Assembly (NCBI GenBank): GCA_965199875.1
Contig: OZ241346.1
Location: forward strand, 930,001-994,000
DNA: 64,000 nucleotides
From: VXYL01 sp965199875
Lineage (GTDB): Bacteria; Pseudomonadota; Gammaproteobacteria; Pseudomonadales; Azotimanducaceae
Reading direction: 5' to 3'
The notes beneath the pieces are model-generated. The model was not told where the DNA came from. It made no database searches and saw only the letters and a program-made list of their open reading frames with translations. This document shows, piece by piece, positions 42,379 to 51,136 of the stretch. Every line of letters begins with the position of its first letter. Position 1 is the stretch's first letter. The position numbers were made by a program, and so were the translations under genes.

Positions 42379-43496
42379 GCCGGCGCCAGGGCGCGGCAGT
42401 CCGTCGTCGTCCAGCCGAGGCGCACTTTGTCTCCGCTCAGAACGCCGCCGTGGCCGATGATGTTGGGTATCTTCACCACGAAGTCGCTGCCGGCGAACGT
42501 GGTCTGCACGCGCAGATGATCGCCAAGGAAGGCCATGTCGTCGATCTCGACCTCGAACTCGTTGCTGTAGCGGCCGTGTTCCGGCGCCAGACCGACCCGC
42601 TCCGGGCGGATGGCCAGCACCACGTCGTCGCCCACCGAGCAGGGCACCACCATGAACGCCTTGACGACGTGGCCGGCGGCCTGCACGTGGACCGTGTCGC
42701 CGTCGATGGCCTGCACCTGCCCGTGCAGCAGATTGTTGTCGCCGATGAACGAAGCGACGAAGGGCCGCTCCGGTTCCTCGTAGAGCACCTCGGGGCTGGC
42801 CACCTGCTCGATGCGCCCGGCGTTGAACACCGCCACGCGATCGGACATGGCCATCGCCTCCTGCTGATCGTGGGTGACGTAGACCACGGTGACGCCCAGG
42901 GTGCGCTGGATGCGCCGGATCTCGAACTGCATCTCTTCGCGCAGGCGCCGGTCCAGAGCGCCCAGGGGCTCGTCCATCAGCACCAGATTGGGCTCGAACA
43001 CCAAGGCCCTGGCGATGGCGACCCGCTGCTGCTGGCCGCCGGAGAGCTGGCCTGGGCGGCGGTCCTCGAAGCCGGACAGGCGCACCAGCTGGAGCGCCTG
43101 CTGCACCCGTTCGGCGATGGTGGCGGCGTCCAGGCCCCGCGCCTGCAGCGGAAAGGCCAGGTTGCCGCCCACCGTCATGTGGGGGAACAGGGCGTAGTTC
43201 TGGAACACCATGCCGATGTCGCGCTTGCGCGGCGGCACGTCGTCCACCGGCTTGCCGGCAACGCGAATCTCTCCCGCGCTTGGCGTCTCGAAGCCGGCGA
43301 GCATCATCAGGCACGTCGTCTTGCCGGAGCCGGAGGGCCCCAGGAGCGTCAGGAACTCGCCTTGGTGGACGACCAGCTGCAAGTCGCTGACGATCGGCGT
43401 CACGCCGTCGTAGCTCTTGTGGATGCCCAGAAACTCGACGTAGGGGGCGTCAGATTTCAACGGTTGGTTTCCTTCGGTTGGCGGCATGTCTGCCAT
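42375..43496 (-). CDS. potA: ABC transporter ATPase, PotA type
   Basis: This 373-residue ATPase energises the transporter. It has Walker A GPSGSGKTT, Q-loop VFQNYALFPHMTV, signature LSGGQQQRVAIARAL, Walker B NLVLMDEPLGALD and switch His in YVTHDQQEAMAMSD. The C-terminal TOBE domain (about residues 260-370, including VVLAIRPERVGL) is typical of the spermidine/putrescine and related importers. It starts directly after the upstream permease stop, with no gap, and overlaps the binding-protein 3 start by 4 bases. Confidence 0.93.
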   Translation of the reverse strand: MADMPPTEGNQPLKSDAPYVEFLGIHKSYDGVTPIVSDLQLVVHQGEFLTLLGPSGSGKTTCLMMLAGFETPSAGEIRVAGKPVDDVPPRKRDIGMVFQNYALFPHMTVGGNLAFPLQARGLDAATIAERVQQALQLVRLSGFEDRRPGQLSGGQQQRVAIARALVFEPNLVLMDEPLGALDRRLREEMQFEIRRIQRTLGVTVVYVTHDQQEAMAMSDRVAVFNAGRIEQVASPEVLYEEPERPFVASFIGDNNLLHGQVQAIDGDTVHVQAAGHVVKAFMVVPCSVGDDVVLAIRPERVGLAPEHGRYSNEFEVEIDDMAFLGDHLRVQTTFAGSDFVVKIPNIIGHGGVLSGDKVRLGWTTTDCRALAPA

Positions 43497-44321
43497 CTAC
43501 GCCGCCTCGCCAGCGCCGCGTCGGCGCAGCCACTCGACGGTGCCCATCAACGCCAGCGCGAAGGCGATCAGCATGGTCGCCACGGCCAGGATGGCGGGGC
43601 TGATCTGCTCGCGGATGCCGGCCCACATCTCCCGCGGGATGGTGCGCTGCTCCACGCCGCCCATGAACAGCACGGTGACCACTTCGTCGAACGAAGCGGC
43701 AAAGGCGAAGAGCGCGCCGGAGATGACCCCCGGCGCGATCAACGGCAGCTGCACGCGACGGAAGACGCGCCAGGGGCCGGCGCCGAGGCTGGCGCCGGCG
43801 CGGGTGAGGTTGCGGTCGAAGCTGGCCAGCGTGGCGGTGACGGTGATGACCACGAAGGGCGTGCCGAGGGCGGCATGGGCAAGGATCAAGCCGATGTGGG
43901 TCTGCGACAGGCCGACGCTGGAGTAGAAGAAGAACATGCCGGCGGCGGAGATGATCACCGGCGTCACCATTGGCGAAATCAGCAGCCCCATCACCGCCGG
44001 CCGGGCCGGCATCACCGGATTCGACAGGCCGAGCGCCGCCAGCGTGCCAAGCACCGTGGCCAGCAGCGTCGCCGAGACGCCGATGATCAGGCTGTTGGCC
44101 AGCGCCCGCAGCCAGCTTTCGTCGCCGACGACGGTGGCGTACCAGCGCAGCGAATAGGCGTTCGGGTCGAAGCGCAGCATGCCTTCGGTAAAGGTGAAGT
44201 AGGGCTCGACATTGAAGCTGAGGGGCGCCACGACGAGGATCGGCGCGATCAGAAACACGAACACCAGCGTGCAGAAGACGAGGTGCAGCGCATGGCCCGC
44301 GCCCTGGTGCCGGGCCGTCAT
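43497..44321 (-). CDS. potC: Spermidine/putrescine-type ABC transporter permease (PotC-like)
   Basis: This 274-residue permease has six predicted transmembrane helices, among them HLVFCTLVFVFLIAPILVVAPL, and PAVMGLLISPMVTPVIISAAG. The coupling motif is ASLGAGPWRVFRRVQLPLIAPGVISG. It is the first gene of the long transporter operon. The ATG at 44321 is chosen because it precedes the first helix by about 10 residues; starts up to 60 bases upstream are possible. The 146-bp gap to the divergent M20 peptidase gene should contain the operon promoter, which I could not identify. Confidence 0.88.
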   Translation of the reverse strand: MTARHQGAGHALHLVFCTLVFVFLIAPILVVAPLSFNVEPYFTFTEGMLRFDPNAYSLRWYATVVGDESWLRALANSLIIGVSATLLATVLGTLAALGLSNPVMPARPAVMGLLISPMVTPVIISAAGMFFFYSSVGLSQTHIGLILAHAALGTPFVVITVTATLASFDRNLTRAGASLGAGPWRVFRRVQLPLIAPGVISGALFAFAASFDEVVTVLFMGGVEQRTIPREMWAGIREQISPAILAVATMLIAFALALMGTVEWLRRRGAGEAA

Positions 44322-44467
44322 CGCGGCGCTTGGCTCATGCGTTGCTGGCGCGCGTCGCCGCATTGGACGGCAGCGGCGCAACCAGCCAAAGGATTCGCGC
44401 CGCCGGCGGCATTGACGAGTGCGGCAGGTTCGTCGACCATGCAGCTCTTCCGTTCGCTCGATGACCC

Positions 44468-45886
44468 ATGAACGCCCATCATATCAGCCAATTCGTCGCC
44501 GAACTGTGGGACGACAGCATCGTGCCGGCGTTGTCCGAGTACATCCGCATTCCGGCCAAGTCGCCGGCCTTCGACGGCGAGTGGCAGCAGCACGGCCATC
44601 TGCACGAGGCGGCGAAGTTCCTGCAGAGCTGGGTGAAGCAGTGCGGCGTGCGGGGTCTCCGGCAGCGCATCGTCGAACTGCCCGGGCGCACGCCGCTGTT
44701 GCTCGCCGAGGTGCCTGGCACGGCGCCGGGCACGGCGCTGCTGTACGGGCACTACGACAAGCAGCCCGAGTTCGACGGCTGGGAAGAAGGGCTGTCGCCG
44801 TGGAAGCCGGTGCTGCGCGACGGGCGCTTGTACGGCCGCGGCGGCGCCGACGACGGCTACGCCTGTTTCGCGGCACTGGCCGCCATCGCCGCCTTGCAGA
44901 GCCGGAATCTTCCGCACCCGCGCTGCGTGGTGTTGATCGAGGGCTGCGAGGAAAGCGGCAGCTTCGATCTGCCGCACTACATGGACGCCCTGGCGGAGGA
45001 CATCGGCACGCCGGACCTGGTGGCGTGCCTCGACGCCGAGTGCGGCAACTACGATCAGTTCTGGCTCACCACTTCGTTGCGCGGCGCGCTGTCCGGCACG
45101 CTGCGGGCGCAAGTGCTTGCCGAGGGCGTTCACTCGGGCGCCGCCGGCGGCATCGTGCCGTGCAGCTTTCGCCTGCTGCGGCAGCTGATCGAACGAGTGG
45201 AAACGGCCGCCACTGGCCGCCTGGCCGAACTGCTGCATGTGGAAACACCGGCTGCCGTGTACGAGCAGGCGCGGGCCGTGGCGGAAGTGCTGGGCGACAT
45301 GAACGTGCAGCGCTTCCCGTGGGCCGGAAGCACCGCGCCGGGGCCGATGCCTCCCGCATCGCTGGTGGTCGCGAACACCTGGGGCCCCTGCCTTGCCGTG
45401 GTCGGCCTGGACGGCGCGCCGGCGATTGCCGACGCCGGCAACACGCTGCGCCCGGCAACCGCCGCCAAGCTGGTGTTCCGCCTGCCGCCGACGTTGCCCG
45501 CCGCCGAGACCGCGAAGCGCCTGCGGCAAGTGTTCGAGGAAGACCCGCCGCAAGGCGCTGCGGTCTCCTTCAAGTGCGACGGAGCGCTGGACGGCTGGCA
45601 TGCGCCGCCGCTGGCCGACTGGTTGCAGACGGCGCTCGCCGAAGCATCCGGCGAGTACTTCGGTGCGCCGCTGATGAGCATGGGCACCGGCGGCACCATC
45701 CCCTTCATGAAGATGCTCGGCGACCGCTATCCGAACGTGCAGTTCGCGGTGACCGGCGTACTCGGGCCGCACTCCAACGCCCACGGCCCCAACGAGTTCC
45801 TGCACATCGACACCGGCAAGCGAGTCACCGCCTGCACCGCGCACATGCTGCACGCGCTGGCGACTCGCGCGGATCGGACGACTTGA
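44468..45886 (+). CDS. M20-family metallopeptidase (dipeptidase/deacylase type)
   Basis: This 472-residue zinc peptidase has LLYGHYDKQPE (metal His and catalytic Asp), LYGRGGADDGYACFAAL (bridging Asp), LIEGCEESGS (catalytic and metal Glu pair), CLDAECG and, at the C-terminus, AHGPNEFLHI (metal His). The dimerisation domain occupies about residues 195-330 (RGALSGTLRAQVLAEGVHSGAAGG). Relatives are cytosolic dipeptidases and acyl-amino-acid hydrolases; the substrate is open. It is divergent from the transporter operon and could act on a compound imported by it. Confidence 0.9.
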   Translation: MNAHHISQFVAELWDDSIVPALSEYIRIPAKSPAFDGEWQQHGHLHEAAKFLQSWVKQCGVRGLRQRIVELPGRTPLLLAEVPGTAPGTALLYGHYDKQPEFDGWEEGLSPWKPVLRDGRLYGRGGADDGYACFAALAAIAALQSRNLPHPRCVVLIEGCEESGSFDLPHYMDALAEDIGTPDLVACLDAECGNYDQFWLTTSLRGALSGTLRAQVLAEGVHSGAAGGIVPCSFRLLRQLIERVETAATGRLAELLHVETPAAVYEQARAVAEVLGDMNVQRFPWAGSTAPGPMPPASLVVANTWGPCLAVVGLDGAPAIADAGNTLRPATAAKLVFRLPPTLPAAETAKRLRQVFEEDPPQGAAVSFKCDGALDGWHAPPLADWLQTALAEASGEYFGAPLMSMGTGGTIPFMKMLGDRYPNVQFAVTGVLGPHSNAHGPNEFLHIDTGKRVTACTAHMLHALATRADRTT

Positions 45887-45891
45887 CGGCG

Positions 45892-45913
45892 TCGACTTTC
45901 CCGGACGAGTCGA
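45892..45913. terminator. Hairpin between convergent genes (TCGACT-N10-AGTCGA)
   Basis: A perfect 6-bp inverted repeat lies just after the M20 peptidase stop and 25 bases beyond the PhyH gene stop on the other strand. The position suits a bidirectional terminator, though no U-run follows. The flanking sequence (GCACGGAGTTGC) is shared with the dispersed repeat at 35865. Confidence 0.35.
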
Positions 45914-45937
45914 ACCGCGCCGAGCACGGAGTTGCCC

Positions 45938-47071
45938 TTATAGGTGCAAGTTCAGGACGTTGTAGTCCTTCAACACCGTCTCGCGGCTCGTCTCGTTCCA
46001 GCGGTTGTCGTCTTCCTGGCCGACGAACGGCTGGTAGCGGTACGGCGTTTCGTTCGGATAACGCTGCGCACGGGCATCGATGGCCAGCTGAATGGCACGC
46101 GACCGCTGCCAGATGCGCCGCGCGTCGTAGCGGACGGTTTCGCCGTCGCGCTGCCGCTGGCGGACGTTCAGCACCGCGTCCCGGCGGTGGAAGCCGAACA
46201 CGACGCTGACGCGCCGCTCCGTGGAGACGTTGGCGAACGAGCCGTGCAAGGCCTGGCGATTGCAGATGGCCACGTCGCCCGCTGCGCAGAGCATCGGCGC
46301 CGCGTCCGGCAGGCGGTCCGTGCCGCACGCCGCCACTTTCGCCCCGATGTCGATCTTGCCGAGCTTGTGGCTGCCCGGCACCACCCAAAGCGCGTTCTCC
46401 GGCGTCGTCGGATATAGCTGCGCCATGTAGTTGAAGCCGTGGATGTCCTCGTGCCAGCGCGGATGCTCCCAATGCGTCGTGCCGTCCTGATGCCAGGCGA
46501 CCGAGGTGCCAAGCCCCGGCTCCTTGATCCAGATGGAATCCGCGAACGGCGTGAAGTCGGCGCCGTTCAGGCTCTCGGCGACGCGCAGCAGGTCCGGGTG
46601 TCCGTACAGCCGCAGGCACGAATCCATCGCCTGCAGGATGCCGTAGACGAAGAAGAGCGTCCACGGCGGCGCGTCCGCGCCCGGTGCCGGCTCGGCCATC
46701 TTCGCCGGATGCCGGCCGTGGTTCTTGCCGGTGCCGCCGTAGGGATCGGAAAGCGGCTTGCCGAAGGAGAACGGCGGAATGCGCAAGTCCTTTCCGAAAG
46801 CTGATCTGCCGAGCCGGTCCACCGCGGCGCCGGGTGCGCGCGGCGCGCGCGCCAGCAACTCGGCCAGTTCGCGCTGCAAGTCTTCGATTTCGGCACTCTG
46901 CAGCAAGCCTTGCAGAACGTAGAAGCCGTGGCGGCGGTAGGCGCTGGCGATGTCCGGGTGCAGCTGGCCGTTCCCGTCGAAGCGCAGACGGCCGCGATTG
47001 CCGAGATCGAGCGCGCGCCTTTCGCCCTGGGAAAAGTAGACGTTCGCCGTGGAGTCCGCTTGCCGTGCCAT
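45938..47071 (-). CDS. Phytanoyl-CoA dioxygenase (PhyH) family protein
   Basis: This 377-residue Fe(II)/2-oxoglutarate dioxygenase has the metal-binding HxD in VAWHQDGTTHWEH and the distal His in ALHGSFANVSTERRVSVVFGF, followed by an Arg that binds 2-oxoglutarate. The N-terminal part (AYRRHGFYVLQGLLQSAEIE) is typical of the family. PhyH proteins hydroxylate diverse small molecules, and the substrate is unknown. The start at 47071 follows AGGAG. The gene begins 11 bases after the glycosyltransferase stop, so it belongs to the epimerase-glycosyltransferase operon. Confidence 0.87.
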   Translation of the reverse strand: MARQADSTANVYFSQGERRALDLGNRGRLRFDGNGQLHPDIASAYRRHGFYVLQGLLQSAEIEDLQRELAELLARAPRAPGAAVDRLGRSAFGKDLRIPPFSFGKPLSDPYGGTGKNHGRHPAKMAEPAPGADAPPWTLFFVYGILQAMDSCLRLYGHPDLLRVAESLNGADFTPFADSIWIKEPGLGTSVAWHQDGTTHWEHPRWHEDIHGFNYMAQLYPTTPENALWVVPGSHKLGKIDIGAKVAACGTDRLPDAAPMLCAAGDVAICNRQALHGSFANVSTERRVSVVFGFHRRDAVLNVRQRQRDGETVRYDARRIWQRSRAIQLAIDARAQRYPNETPYRYQPFVGQEDDNRWNETSRETVLKDYNVLNLHL

Positions 47072-47082
47072 GTGCTCCTGAC

Positions 47083-47835
47083 TCACCGATGAAGCCCTAT
47101 GAACTGCGCGACCTTGTTGGCCGGCTTCAGGATGGGGATGAACATGCCGCCGCGCAGTCCGTGCTGCCGCCAAGCGCGGCGGGACTCCAGGTTGCCGTTG
47201 ATGACGTTGCCTGGAAACCGATTGGAGTTGCCGCCCGGCGCCATCTTCACGAGCGTGCGATCGATGTGCATCGAGTCGAGACCGTGAACGAACAGCAGCC
47301 GCAGCTGCAGCTCGTAGTCGCTGGCGACCGGGTAGTTCAGATTGAACAGACCGTAGGTGTCGTAGGTTTGTCGCCGCACGTAGAACGCCGGATGCGGAGG
47401 CCGCCAACCGAGATACCACTTGAACTTGCGGTTGACTCCGGCCCGCCAATGCCGCCACGACTTGCCGTCGTCGTTCTCGTAGACGATGTTGCCGTAGCAG
47501 ACTTCGATGTCGGGACGGTGCTCGAATACATCCACCACTTCCTGCAGAACGTCCACGTCCGCGTACCGGTCGTCCGCGTTCAGGATGCCGATCACCTCCC
47601 CGGTGGCATAGCCGATGCCCTTGTTCATGCCATCGTAGATGCCCGCATCCGGCTCGCTGATGCACACGTTCAAGTCGGCGGCGTAGCGCTCCAGGACGTT
47701 GAGCGTCCCGTCCGTCGAACCCGCGTCGATGACGATGGTTTCCAGTTCGCAGTCGAGGCGCTGGGCGAAGACGGAGTCGAGCGCGCGGCAAACGCGAACG
47801 TCGTTGAAGACCGGCATGACTACGGAAATCTTCAC
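47083..47835 (-). CDS. Family 2 glycosyltransferase
   Basis: This 250-residue enzyme has the GT-A start KISVVMPVFNDVRVCRALDSV, IDAGSTDGTLNVLERY, DAGIYDGMNKGIGYATGEVIGILNADDRY (with the DXD-like NADD) and VASDYELQLRL. Such enzymes add a sugar from a nucleotide donor to a polysaccharide or lipid carrier at the cytoplasmic membrane. The GTG at 47835 is 17 bases beyond the epimerase stop. With the epimerase and PhyH genes it may build an exopolysaccharide or glycolipid. Confidence 0.88.
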   Translation of the reverse strand: MKISVVMPVFNDVRVCRALDSVFAQRLDCELETIVIDAGSTDGTLNVLERYAADLNVCISEPDAGIYDGMNKGIGYATGEVIGILNADDRYADVDVLQEVVDVFEHRPDIEVCYGNIVYENDDGKSWRHWRAGVNRKFKWYLGWRPPHPAFYVRRQTYDTYGLFNLNYPVASDYELQLRLLFVHGLDSMHIDRTLVKMAPGGNSNRFPGNVINGNLESRRAWRQHGLRGGMFIPILKPANKVAQFIGLHR

Positions 47836-47852
47836 GGGCCTGGCGTGTTCGC

Positions 47853-48818
47853 CTACGAGGTGGACACTTGCGCGGCAATCCAGTCGTAGGTGACCTTGAT
47901 GCCCTCGGCGAGGGTGGTCTGCGGCTGCCAGCCAAGCGTTTTCGCGAGCAGCGAATTGTCGCTGTTGCGACCGCGTACTCCTTGAGGCTGCGTCAGGTCG
48001 TGCTCGGCGCGCAGGCGCTTGCCGGCGGCTTCGCAGACCGCGGCGACGAGCTCGTTGACCGTGACCATTTCGTCCGAACCAAGATTGATCGGCGCGAAGC
48101 AGTTCGACTCCATGATGCGGCGAAGCCCCTCCACGCAGTCGTCGATGTAGCAGAAACTGCGCGTCTGCTCGCCATCGCCCCAAACGGCGATGCTGCCGTT
48201 CTGCGCCGCCAACGCGACCTTGCGGCAGATCGCGGCAGGCGCCTTTTCCCGCCCGCCGTCGTAGGTGCCGAGGGGCCCGTAGATGTTGTGGAAACGGACG
48301 ATCCTCGTGTTCAGTCCGAACTCTTCGCGGTAGTAGCTCGCAAGCTGTTCGGCGAACAGCTTCTCCCAGCCGTAGCCTTTCTCCGGGTCGGCTGGAATCG
48401 CCTGCGCCTCCCGCAAGGGCGTCGTGTCCGCGTCGTCCTGCAGAAAACTCGGATAGACGCAGGCCGAACTGGTGTAGAGATAGCGCTTTGTTCCCGCGCC
48501 GCGGGCCGCCTCGAGCATGTGGCTGTTGATGAGGGTGTTGTTGCGCGTAAGCAGCGCATGGTTGGCGCTGATGTAGCCGATGCCGCCCATGTCGGCCGCA
48601 AGTTGGTAGACGTCCTCCACGCCGTCCGTCGCTTGCTGGCAGTTCTCGAACTCGCGCAGGTCCAGGAGACGGAACTCGTCCGCGGCGCTGGGGGCGAACT
48701 CGGGGCGCTTGACGTCCACTCCTCGCACCCAGTGCCCCTCGTCCTTGAGACGGTTCACGAGGTGATGGCCAATGAATCCGCCAGCGCCCGCGACGAGGAC
48801 CTTGAGCCGGTTTGCCAT
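47853..48818 (-). CDS. GDP-mannose 3,5-epimerase-like SDR enzyme
   Basis: This 321-residue extended short-chain dehydrogenase/reductase has the NAD motif VLVAGAGGFIGHHLV and the catalytic SACVYPSF and YGWEKL (Tyr and Lys). It carries segments that closely follow plant GDP-mannose 3,5-epimerase: AADMGGIGYISANHA, FHNIYGPLGTYDGGREKAPA, GDGEQTRSF, NLGSDEMV and GVRGRNSDNSL. That enzyme makes GDP-L-galactose and GDP-L-gulose. The bacterial counterparts are found in polysaccharide gene sets. It is the first gene of the three-gene operon ending with PhyH. Confidence 0.87.
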   Translation of the reverse strand: MANRLKVLVAGAGGFIGHHLVNRLKDEGHWVRGVDVKRPEFAPSAADEFRLLDLREFENCQQATDGVEDVYQLAADMGGIGYISANHALLTRNNTLINSHMLEAARGAGTKRYLYTSSACVYPSFLQDDADTTPLREAQAIPADPEKGYGWEKLFAEQLASYYREEFGLNTRIVRFHNIYGPLGTYDGGREKAPAAICRKVALAAQNGSIAVWGDGEQTRSFCYIDDCVEGLRRIMESNCFAPINLGSDEMVTVNELVAAVCEAAGKRLRAEHDLTQPQGVRGRNSDNSLLAKTLGWQPQTTLAEGIKVTYDWIAAQVSTS

Positions 48819-48875
48819 GGGAAGTCAGCTTAGCAAGTCCTCGCGGGCGAATTAAGCGGCTGCCTGTCAAGCAGG

Positions 48876-49478
48876 CTAGTGCAGCAAGCTGTCGCGTTCC
48901 TTGCTGCGCTGGCCGAACTGCGTGGCAAGGAAGTCCATCTGGTCGCCAAGGATGCGGCCAGAGTTGGTCAGCGCCAGGTATTCCGCGATGTTCGGCACGT
49001 AGGGCAGAGCGAGCAGCTCCATCCCGCACTCGTGGGGAAGGCGACTGCCCTTGCGGTGATTGCAGCGCTTGCAGGCCGCCACGACGTTCTCCCAGTCGTC
49101 GCCGCCGCCTCGGGATCGGGGCACGACGTGATCCCGGGTCAGCGCTCCGCGCGGGAAGACCCGGCCGCAGTAGAGGCAGAGGTTGCGGTCGCGCCCGAAC
49201 AGCGCGGCGTTGGTGAGCAGCGGCGTCGGTCGTACCCGGGGGGCGCGTCGGCCGCCGCAGGCGATGATGCTGTGGACATCCACCGTGGTGCGGCTGCCGT
49301 CGATGCGCGAGTGTCCGCCACGCAGCCGCAGCACGGAATCGCCCAGCGTCCAGGCCACCAGATCCCGAGCGTGCAGGCACACCGCCTCTTGCCAGCTCGC
49401 CCAGTCCACGGGCTGGCCAGAGACGTTCAGCCGCAGAATGCGCGGCACCCTGTTGAAGCTGTCCAGTGTCGCAAGCAT
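48876..49478 (-). CDS. HNH endonuclease family protein
   Basis: This protein of about 200 residues has an HNH nuclease core: LCLYCGRVFPRGALTRDHVVPRSRGGGDDWENVVAACKRCNHRKG. It contains the two CxxC zinc knuckles (CLYC, CKRC), the catalytic His in DHVVPRS and the Asn/His partners. The N-terminal region (RILRLNVSGQPVDWASWQEA) is shared by the widespread chromosomal HNH proteins of bacteria, whose role is unclear. ATG at 49478 is used; a start 66 bases upstream is open. It shares no operon with its neighbours. Confidence 0.87.
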   Translation of the reverse strand: MLATLDSFNRVPRILRLNVSGQPVDWASWQEAVCLHARDLVAWTLGDSVLRLRGGHSRIDGSRTTVDVHSIIACGGRRAPRVRPTPLLTNAALFGRDRNLCLYCGRVFPRGALTRDHVVPRSRGGGDDWENVVAACKRCNHRKGSRLPHECGMELLALPYVPNIAEYLALTNSGRILGDQMDFLATQFGQRSKERDSLLH

Positions 49479-49691
49479 GGCTGCAACTGGCCTTGTCAAG
49501 CCCCAAAAAGGGCGCAGTGTGGACGAAACCGGCTTGTGAAGCAAACCTTGGCGGCTGTCGCCGGCTGCCGGCGCCGCAAAACGACGTGGCCCGCGAGCCG
49601 AACCTCAAGGGGATGCAGTGCTCTTGGTCGCCTCCGGAGATGCCGTCTTTCGTCGTTGGCGGAGTGCGGCGCGCCGTCGCGGCAAGCCGGC

Positions 49692-51104
49692 TCAGCTGCC
49701 TCCGGTCGCGTCGGTGTCGTTGGCGTCTGCGGGAGTCTTCTCGGGTTTCTCTTCCGTGGCGCCGCGGCGGTCGGCCAGTTCTCCGAGGAACTCCGGCAGT
49801 TCGATGCCGGCCATCTTGGCCACTTCGTGGAACGGCGGCAGCGCCTGGGTCAGGCCGCCGAGGAACTTGCCGACGGCGCTGCCCTGGCCGCCGTCGTACA
49901 CCACTACCTTCTCGAAGTCGATGTTGCTGATGGCGCTGGCCTGGACTTCGGCGATGTTCTCCAGCTTGTCGACGATCATCAGCCGCGCTGCCTTGTCCGG
50001 ATCGCCGCCCGCGGCCTGCACGATGTCGCGGAAGCCATCGGCCATCTTGGTGAGTATTTCCATGCGGCCCAGGGCCTCCCCGGCCATCTTGGCCTGGGTG
50101 GCCTCGCCCTCGGCCTCGCCAGCCAGCACTTCCTTCTGCTTCTCGCCCTCGGCTTCGGTGCGCACCCGGTCGCGCTCGATCTCCGCCGGCACGACGATGT
50201 TGGCGTATTCCCGCGCCCGGTCGCGGTCGGCGCGGGCGACCTCGGCTTCCCGCTCGGCGACGTAGCCTTCCTGCTCGGCGGCGGCGTGCTTGACCGCTTC
50301 GGCGGCGTCGCCGCGCCGCTTCGCCTCGGCCTGGGCTTCGCGCAGGTCCGCTCCCGAGGCGGCCTCCACCGCTTGCGCCTGGTTCTCGCCGGTCACCGCC
50401 TTGGCATTGGCTTCGGAGACGCGGATGCGCTGTTCCCGCTCGGCTTCGGCGGAGCCGACGGCGCCGTCGCGCTCCTGCTGCGCCACCTGCACCTTCGCCT
50501 TGTTGATGGCTTCCGCCGCGGCGCGCTGGCCCAGCGCCTCGATGTAGCCGGATTCGTCGGTGATGTCCGAGATGTTGACGTTGATCAGCCGCAGGCCGAT
50601 CTTGATGAGTTCGGACTCGATGTTCTCCAGCACCCGGCTCTCGAACTTCTCCCGGTCGCCGTTGATCTCTTCGATGTCCATCATGGCGATGGTGGCGCGC
50701 AGCTGGCCGTAGATGATGTCCCGCGCGGCTTCCTCGATCTGGCGGGTGTCCAGGGAAAGCAGGCGCTCGGCGGCGTTGTTCATCAGTTCCGGCACCGTGC
50801 CGATGCCGAAGGTGAAGCGCGACGGCACGTTGACGCGGATGTTCTGCTTGGACAGGGCGCCGCGCAGATCGATGTCGACGGTCATCGGCGTGAGGTCCAA
50901 GTAGCGATAGCCTTGAATGACGGGCCAGACGAACGTGGTGCCGCCGTGGATGGCCTTGGCCATGCGGTCGCCGCCGACCTGGCCGTACTTGACGAGGATG
51001 CGGTCCGACGGGCAGGTGCGGATGCGGCGGATCACGGCGATCGCCGCCACGACGAAGACGATGGCCAGCAGGACGGCGACCACGATCGTGGGCGAAATTT
51101 CCAT
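49692..51104 (-). CDS. Flotillin-family membrane protein
   Basis: This 470-residue protein has an N-terminal membrane segment (SPTIVVAVLLAIVFVVAAIAVI), an SPFH/band-7 domain (about residues 30-200, TCPSDRILVKYGQVGGDRM, SKQNIRVNVPSRFTFGIG). It continues with a long Ala/Glu coiled coil (about 205-370, AEAEREQRIRVSEANAKAV) typical of flotillins, and an acidic C-terminus. Flotillins organise membrane microdomains and need an NfeD partner; that gene lies 32 bases upstream in the same operon. Confidence 0.93.
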   Translation of the reverse strand: MEISPTIVVAVLLAIVFVVAAIAVIRRIRTCPSDRILVKYGQVGGDRMAKAIHGGTTFVWPVIQGYRYLDLTPMTVDIDLRGALSKQNIRVNVPSRFTFGIGTVPELMNNAAERLLSLDTRQIEEAARDIIYGQLRATIAMMDIEEINGDREKFESRVLENIESELIKIGLRLINVNISDITDESGYIEALGQRAAAEAINKAKVQVAQQERDGAVGSAEAEREQRIRVSEANAKAVTGENQAQAVEAASGADLREAQAEAKRRGDAAEAVKHAAAEQEGYVAEREAEVARADRDRAREYANIVVPAEIERDRVRTEAEGEKQKEVLAGEAEGEATQAKMAGEALGRMEILTKMADGFRDIVQAAGGDPDKAARLMIVDKLENIAEVQASAISNIDFEKVVVYDGGQGSAVGKFLGGLTQALPPFHEVAKMAGIELPEFLGELADRRGATEEKPEKTPADANDTDATGGS

Positions 51105-51136
51105 TACGAGCTCCTACGTTTGTGCTTTGCGCCGGC

